From Posidonia oceanica (taxonomy: Eukaryota > Streptophyta > Magnoliopsida > Alismatales > Posidoniaceae), in contig JAZBRS010000020.1 in NCBI GenBank assembly GCA_037176725.1, positions 91,768,001-91,832,000 on the forward strand: a DNA stretch of 64,000 nt, in the 5' to 3' direction. Below, one piece after another: positions 58,444 through 64,000 of the stretch (position 1 is its first letter; each line of letters opens with the position of its first letter). The position numbers were made by a program, and so were the translations under genes. The notes beneath the pieces are model-generated. The model ran no database searches and was not told where the DNA came from. It saw nothing but the letters and a program-made list of their open reading frames with translations.

Positions 58444-59788
58444 ATGCCTCATCATGCTTTGAAGGAAGCCAACTTCTCCTCTCCTTTTGACCAAGTGCAG
58501 CTTCAGCTACAGGTTATGCCTAATCACTTGGTGAACCTTCTGGTGAACGGGAAGGCACTATTTATTCATTTTTGTATTATTATTTCTTTTCATACTACTT
58601 TTCCGTTGTACCGATCTCCCTTTTCCTTTGTAGCCCCTGGCTTCTTCGAATAGTGACCGGGATGGTAAGGCCTATCAACTGGATTGGGTCCAAAGTTTTC
58701 ACATTTGGGCACTAAAGAAGTACCGAGAACGTTTGGAGGAAGCTGGCTTCTGTCAAACCCTCCGGCAACTGCGACAGCCCATTGACTGGAAGGCACTCTT
58801 TGGTCTTTGTGGGCTATGGAATCCCCTTACTCATACAAGTTTCACTTCTTCGGGGGAACTTACTATTCTTCTAGAGGAGGTAAGTGCTTTATTGGGCACT
58901 CGACAAGCTGATCCTTCCATTTACTCTCAGGATGCGTATCTTTTACCAACCGGCGTGGTAGGGTCCTTCTCTCTTCTGAAACACATCTTTGGTTCCGTTA
59001 ATGTTCCGGAGGATTTGGTGCTAGATGGCTGCATCAACCTTGCTCCTCTGTGGAAATTCTTTTCGAAGCAGCGGAACATCATTCATTCTGAAGCCTCTTG
59101 TTTGGAGTGCATCTTCATTCTGATTGGTGGACTAGTGCTTTTCCCAAACAAGGCTTTGACTATTAGTGCATATTATGCCGAGCTCATGTGCATGAGCGTC
59201 CGCAATCCAGAGAAGAGTTTGAGTCAGTTTATGCTGGCCTTCACTATTCAGGGTTTATCCAGCGCTTGCCTCGGGGAGCCATTCTTCAGGTCGCCTTTTA
59301 TGGTTCTGCGGTGGTTGGATGAACATATTCCGCTACCTGCTTTTGGCGTTGGTCTTCCTCTCGAAGAGTATGTTCGTCGGTTCTGCGCATGCGAGGTCAA
59401 ACCCCAAATAGATTCCTTCAGTCACCTCTCAACATTTCGGATAGCATACGATCCCGAGTACTTCTTGACGCTGGTTGAGGCGATAGAATTCGTGAGGTAC
59501 AACCCCCAATGTTGCTTTTCCATGCTGGGCATTCCTCGGGCTATACCTCCCATGCCTCATTTCCCGGATATGATCCTTCCGCGCCTGAGGGACACCCTTG
59601 GAGATATCGCTCAAGTTTACTTTCACATCGGCATCTGGGATGGAAAAGGATGGAGCCGTGTCCTTTCTTCATGGGACAATCCGAATGTGGACCGTGAAGC
59701 CATCTCCAATGCTACCCATGATGTTTGGTACGAGGGTGTAAGGCCCAAATTATGTATTGAATTCCCTGCCAAGAAACAAAAGCTGTAA
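58444..59788 (+). CDS. Intact DUF7745/PMD-like gene, two exons, antisense within element Z
   Basis: Exon 1 is 58444-58542, the intron 58543-58633 (GTGAAC...TTTGTAG, 91 bp, phase 0), exon 2 58634-59788. Together they encode 417 aa with no stop. Features: a helical charged start (YQLDWVQSFHIWALKKYRER), the family core GLWNPLTHTSF and GELTILLEEVSALLG (about residues 93-123), then SVNVPEDLVLDG, FILIGGLVLFPNKALT and a C-terminal basic tail (AKKQKL). The domain group is plant-specific and of unknown biochemical role; relatives include MAIN-like host proteins and ORFs carried by Tat retrotransposons and Mutator-like elements. No catalytic residues are evident. The start is the first ATG after the TATA-like site. 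The gene runs opposite to Z's own LTR, followed by an AATAAA signal. Its intactness next to decayed neighbours is unusual. Confidence 0.8.
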
Positions 59789-59804
59789 TAAGTTTTCTAT
59801 CATT

Positions 59805-59810
59805 AATAAA
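59805..59810 (+). terminator. Polyadenylation signal of gene 1
   Basis: AATAAA 17 bp after the stop codon, followed by a T-rich tract. Confidence 0.65.
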
Positions 59811-59910
59811 ATTCCATTTTATCTTTCTTTTCATTTTTCTAGCTTTTATTATCTTTAAACTCAATTTTTAAGCACAAAATTCAAAGTTTAGAATACTCCC
59901 TGTGTCAGAT

Positions 59911-60070
59911 GCGTTGAACGCTGGAGCTGGCGCGTTCAACGTTGAACGCGCAGAACCCTATGTTCAACGTTTTATCTTCCTTGGCGTGTTGAACGACCCA
60001 TTTCCTGTGTTCAATGAGTTGTCTTCCCCGACGCATTGAACGACCCAGTCTCTGCGTTCAACGTTGAATG
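59911..60070. repeat. Palindromic block upstream of antisense gene 2
   Basis: Contains the perfect 20-bp palindrome CGCGTTCAACGTTGAACGCG at 59931-59950 and four further half-sites, the last ending directly at the TATA box. Confidence 0.88.
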
Positions 60071-60071
60071 A

Positions 60072-60078
60072 TATAAAA
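60072..60078 (+). promoter_or_regulatory. TATA box of antisense gene 2
   Basis: TATAAAA in ATGATATAAAACTATCG, 150 bp before the proposed ATG at 60222. Confidence 0.65.
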
Positions 60079-60221
60079 CTATCGTTTTACACAGCAGGCT
60101 ACTATCTTGCTTGCTTTCCTCCTTCTTCTCTAACGACTGTGACTCCTCCTTCTCCAGCGATGACGTACGGTGGCTGCTTCATTCCTTTTTTGTGAAAATG
60201 CAATGATTTAGCAAGGTGTAT

Positions 60222-63200
60222 ATGAAATTGGCGAAACGTGCCAAGATGGGACCGAGACCGTCCTCCCCCGGCGAGCTTGGGGCAGCTTCGTCCGAGACTC
60301 CAGTAGCTGTTCTGGCGATGATAGAGGCGGCGACAACGGTTGTGGAGGGCACGGCTGTGGAGGGCATGGTTGTGGAGGGCATGGCTGGGGTTGCCGGGAG
60401 CGCAGCCGTGGAGGCAAAGGCAGGGGTCGCTGGTTGCGGCGGTAGTGGCGGTTTCGACCGTGAGCTCTGGTGGCTCTAATAGCTCAGGGGAGGAGTCCCT
60501 CACACTGTCGGGGGAAGACTCAGAAGAGACGGTGTCAGAGAAGGTGGTGCTTGAGGTGGGACCGGTAGACCCCTTTGTCGTCCAGTTCAGCGAGGATGAT
60601 GCCTGGTACCGCACCATTCTTGACTTCGTTCAGCAGGAGGCAAAGGGCGGTGCCATGGATCCCCCAGACTTTTTGCGGGCTCGCATTCCTCGCAACGAGA
60701 TTCAGGTGTCGGGACTGCGTAGGGACGCGTCCCGTATTGAGTTTGCCACTACTGCCCTTGCATCGGGAGGACAGGTAATATATTTTCCTTTTCAAATTCT
60801 TTGCCAGTTAATTTGACTATTCTGCTTGTTTGACACTTTTCTTTTCTTTTGTAGAGTCGGGCCCTGATGGTGACTCGCTGCTACTGGGGGCAGGTCTGCC
60901 GGTGCTACTAGATGCTGGCTCCTTTTCAGTAGGAGCGCCTGGCACAGATGAGGTTCGAGCACTTTTCGTCCATCCTTGAGTTTCCCCTTCGGCCTATGTT
61001 CCTGGAGGCGGTCATGGAGCGGTACAACTACCGGACCAGGGCCATAGTTACGAGAGCGGGTGAGTTTGTCCTTTCATTGGAGGATATGGTGTGGCTGCCC
61101 GGTGACTGGACGGGTTCGCTCGAACTACACCATTATGATGAGGGAGCAGGTGGGCAGTCGGATAGTTATGCACAGACCCCACCTTCTTGTCATTTCTTCC
61201 ACTATCCATTGAGTTGAGGACTCTTTTGAGACGGCGATGGGGCCAGGTGCGGATGCAGATCAGCAGCTTCGGGCCTTTCTCTTGGTGCTATTTGGGGAGG
61301 TTCCCTTTTCACACGCCACCTTGAAGCTCTCTGCCATTTTTCTACCCCTTATGGCTAACTTGGATCGAGTAAGGGAGTACGCTTGGGGAGCAGCCAGCCT
61401 GGCGCATCTGTACTCGACCTTCTTCCACTTTACGGACGGTAGTTCTCATCAACTAGGCGGGAACCTGCCTTTTCTTCATGTAAATGTTGTGCTTGCTTGT
61501 TAATACTGCCAGATATGATATGCTATTTGGAATTTGATGTCATATGCAGATGTGGGCGTGGGATCACTTCCCTTTTTTACGGCCCACTCCTCCTCTTGTT
61601 CCTTTGAGGGGTGTACCTTCCCTCGGGGATTATTTTGGGCTGATGCTGAGCCAGCCCCTGAGTCAACAAATAACAACCGCTATGTCGGTTATCTATTATT
61701 TGAGTTGCTGGTCCCAGCTCTGGTAATTTGCTTTCCTTTGTCTTTTCTCCTTCTGCTCATTTATTTATTTTTCTAACATTTCTTTGCTCTTTTTAGGTGG
61801 TCTGGCATCCCTATGCTGAGGGGGAGCATGCGGATGTCCCTGATATTGCATGTGATCGGGCTATTTTTGACTTGGATGTCTGGATCCACTGCTGCAACCA
61901 CTGCCACTTCCAGTAGATCAGCAGAGCGTTGCGACAGTTGGGGCACCAACAGATTCAACCTCTAGCTCCTCCTTTCCGGGTCTGGTGGGAGACTCGAGGC
62001 GAGGGTGCTCGTACTCGCCATTGGGTCGATGTCTATGTCCCACAGTTGCTGGACTGGGCTCGCCACAGTTCTCCCACTCCGACTAACATGACAGTAGATG
62101 ACAAGGCTGCCTGGGTCAAGTGGATGGACGTTGAGTTCTATTCGCTAATGATCTTCCACCAAACCCACTTCCTCGGGCGCTCGAACCTTCCTAAGGGGGA
62201 CTCAGACCCTGGGGAGGCTGTGATGTCTTGAGCAGTGTTGCTGGCGGTGGCACAATCACATCGTGCCCAGATGGAGATAGTGGTACGCTTGTAAATTTCA
62301 TTTTATAACCTGACAGTTCGGTTAGCTAACTTGCTTATTTTCTCCTTTTGTAGCTCAAGGCCACAGACGAGCAGGCTCAGCGGGAGCGTGGCTTGACTCA
62401 GCAGCTCTCTGCTCTGACTAGGGAGATTGAGCGCCTCCACGCTTCTACCTCTCAAGTAGATTTGAATTTCTATAGCTTTTGAAACCTGATTATGAACTGT
62501 AGCTAACTATATATTTTCCTTCTTTGTAGCCCTCTACTAGTTCTGCGCCTCCTCCAGATCACTCAGACGAGATCTCCCGACTCCAGGATAAGGTATAAAT
62601 ATTTTTATTTTATTTTCTTCTGCTTTTGATTGAGTCCTTTCTTGATTCTAACATTGCTGCCTACAGATTGCTTATCTAGAGAATGAGCTGAAGGAGCAGG
62701 CTGGTGTCTTTATCGCTGCTAGCTCAGTCAGGAGACTGGAGGAGTTGGAGGGGACTGTCGCCTCCCGGGCCACTCGCATCCGAGAGTTGGAGCAGCGAGT
62801 TGAGGAGAGGGACTCTGAGATTGCAAGGCTGACTCTACAACAACAAGCTCCCCCGGTGACTGGTTAGTCTACAGAGGTTGTCGAGCTGCAGAGGCAACTC
62901 ACTAGTGTTCAGGCAGTACGAATGGCCTTGCCCTATCTTCATTTCTTTGTCTTTGCTTGTATTTGACATTCTTATTGCCTTTTCCGCAGAGTTTGGATGC
63001 TACTGCAGACATCATCTCACAGCTTGAGGGTGAGGTGAGTCACTATCGGAAGCATGCCTTCGTGAGTGGTGCCATTGTAGGGCAGCCAATTCCTCCTCCA
63101 TCGATGCTTGACCCAAGCCACCATTCAGGTAGTCACCGCTCTTGAGCCACTTCTAGGGCTCCCTCTGGTGGTTCCGTCCGTCAGTCACCTCGACCTCCTA

Positions 63201-63247
63201 TTGTTCCTCCTTCAGTTCCAGAGGGGGAGGGAGAGAGTGCTCCTTAG
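60222..63247 (+). pseudogene. Nine-exon plant-mobile-domain/coiled-coil gene, antisense within Z, decayed
   Basis: Exons by GT-AG sites and frame: 60222-60774, 60855 to about 61150, about 61210-61479, 61550-61722, 61797-62282, 62354-62455, 62530-62592, 62667-62915, 62990-63247. The first has a Gly/Ala/Glu-rich, then acidic start. Exons 2-5 show the PMD pattern: AGEFVLSLEDMVWLPGDWTG, YAWGAASLAHLYSTFF with QLGG, MWAWDHFPFLRPTPP, VVWHPYAEG and RALRQLG. Exons 6-8 are heptad-rich (LTQQLSALTREIERL, RIRELEQRVEERDSEIARL), a coiled coil. Damage: a frameshift near 60440 and stops TAG 60909, 60930, 61914 and 62865, TGA 62229 and 63143. None of these is TAA. PMD proteins are linked to gene and transposon silencing in the MAIN/MAIL1 branch; what a transposon-borne copy does is unknown. 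Confidence 0.78.
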
Positions 63248-63733
63248 ATTGATCATCCTTTTGTACTTCAAGGGTATGCCCCGGTGACTCTTGTAAAACA
63301 AACTCATTTTTTAATGAAGAATTTCTGCATACTCAACAAAATCGTCAAATATCTCTTTTGAATTACCTTTCTCGGAGTTAAAACAAATTTAAGCAACCAA
63401 ATAGTTAAATAATGGCCTTTAATTCAAATTAACTTGAAACCAGCATATTCACATGAAATAATACGTAAATGAAAAAGTTGTGATAATGGATTTCACTTGT
63501 GAGCTTTAAAATCAATTTTTGAGGTTGTCGGCACCTTAGCGAGCCATTATTTCAATGAAAAGCATAACCGGTGATTCTAAATAGCCCGGATATCCAAAAA
63601 AATGCGAAACCAGCGCTTACACGTGCACTTCAACTTAATTAAGCCTCTGGAATTGATAAAAGTTGTTTATGCAACTTAAACACTGATCTAGGGGAGCCCC
63701 AGCCAAGTTCAGCAACTTAAGTTGCTGATAAAC
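63248..63733. other. Sequence downstream of gene 2
   Basis: 3' flank with AATGAA at about 63317, then AT-rich sequence without recognisable coding or repeat content. Confidence 0.5.
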
Positions 63734-63838
63734 CGTTAAACACTCAATCTAGCACGTTCAACGCTGAAAACTGGTTCAAATGTAAAATGCTGGGAATTAC
63801 GCGTTCTACGTAGAATGCTCTAGTTTCAGCGTTCAACG
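63734..63838. repeat. Palindromic block near the right edge
   Basis: CACGTTCAACGCTG, GCGTTCTACGTAGAATGC and CAGCGTTCAACG: the Z word again, including the CTAC/GTAG variant seen in the second block of LTR Z. Confidence 0.75.
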
Positions 63839-63949
63839 AAGCAGGCTCAGAATCCTTTCTTTCCTTTCTTGTTCTAGGCTAATTTTCTGGAATGCTGCGA
63901 GATTTTCTCAATGCGCACGTAAGGAGGCCTCCGACGTTCTTCCTGTGCC

Positions 63950-63957
63950 TATAAAAA
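63950..63957 (+). promoter_or_regulatory. TATA box of a third plus-strand transcript cut by the window edge
   Basis: TATAAAAA in GCCTATAAAAACATGGCC, about 110 bp after the last palindromic block. The transcribed region starts at the window edge, so its product cannot be told. Confidence 0.55.
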
Positions 63958-64000
63958 CATGGCCACCCCTTTGGATTCATGCACACTTGTTCCTTGTATT

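Noticed and set aside
58444..63247. DUF7745 and PMD genes as ordinary host genes
   Set aside because: They lie between a polypurine tract with 3' LTR and further Z sequence, share palindromic blocks with the LTR, and occur in a stretch with no other host gene. Not fully excluded because the other end of Z is not visible.

Overview
The window comes from a flowering plant with a large, repeat-rich genome. It holds plant Ty3/gypsy retrotransposon polyproteins of the Tat/Ogre type (a second, archaeal-type RNase H before integrase and a CX2HX4HX4C gag knuckle). It also holds plant-specific DUF7745 and plant-mobile-domain (PMD) genes with short GT-AG introns. I found no ordinary host gene, tRNA or rRNA. 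The species cannot be named from this sequence. Essentially all 64 kb can be read as retrotransposons nested in one another.

Layout. The oldest recognisable layer is element G (+ strand), of which only the leader and part of gag remain (52681-54977). Element H (- strand) sits in G's leader. Its own sequence adds up to about 16.0 kb between 1603 and 52680: a 65-bp hairpin array, a DUF7745 pseudogene, pol (integrase, archaeal-type RNase H, RNase H, RT, protease with G-patch), gag, leader, PBS and a 2.5-kb 5' LTR called X. H was then hit by at least four insertions: B, a 20-kb non-autonomous element in the integrase region (6228-26206); a solo LTR in gag (S1, 32152-38097); and two solo LTRs in LTR X (S2, 42528-48280, and Y, 48696-52053). 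Three of these have perfect 5-bp target duplications and B has a 4/5 match. A further LTR (1-1602, - strand) abuts H's array and probably interrupts it. A fifth element, Z (- strand), starts with a 1.36-kb 3' LTR inside G's gag (54978-56335) and runs off the right edge.

B is remarkable for LTRs of 6.2 and 6.4 kb flanking an interior with no pol. The interior has a proline-rich gag remnant with three zinc knuckles and an array of about 23 units of 81 bp. Z is remarkable for carrying, antisense to its own LTR, an intact two-exon DUF7745-like gene and a decayed nine-exon PMD/coiled-coil gene, each with its own TATA box.

The signal least explained by standard annotation is structural. Arrays of small hairpins lie next to the 3' LTR in three elements, with arms conserved while loops and spacers differ. 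Separately, a palindromic word (GCGTYCAACGTTGRACGC) is repeated in LTR Y, in LTR Z and upstream of every TATA box found in Z, with paired changes in the two arms. All LTR families share a small hairpin module and an internal copy of the first 9 nt of the PBS. All coordinates and comparisons were made by eye; no alignment or database search was run.
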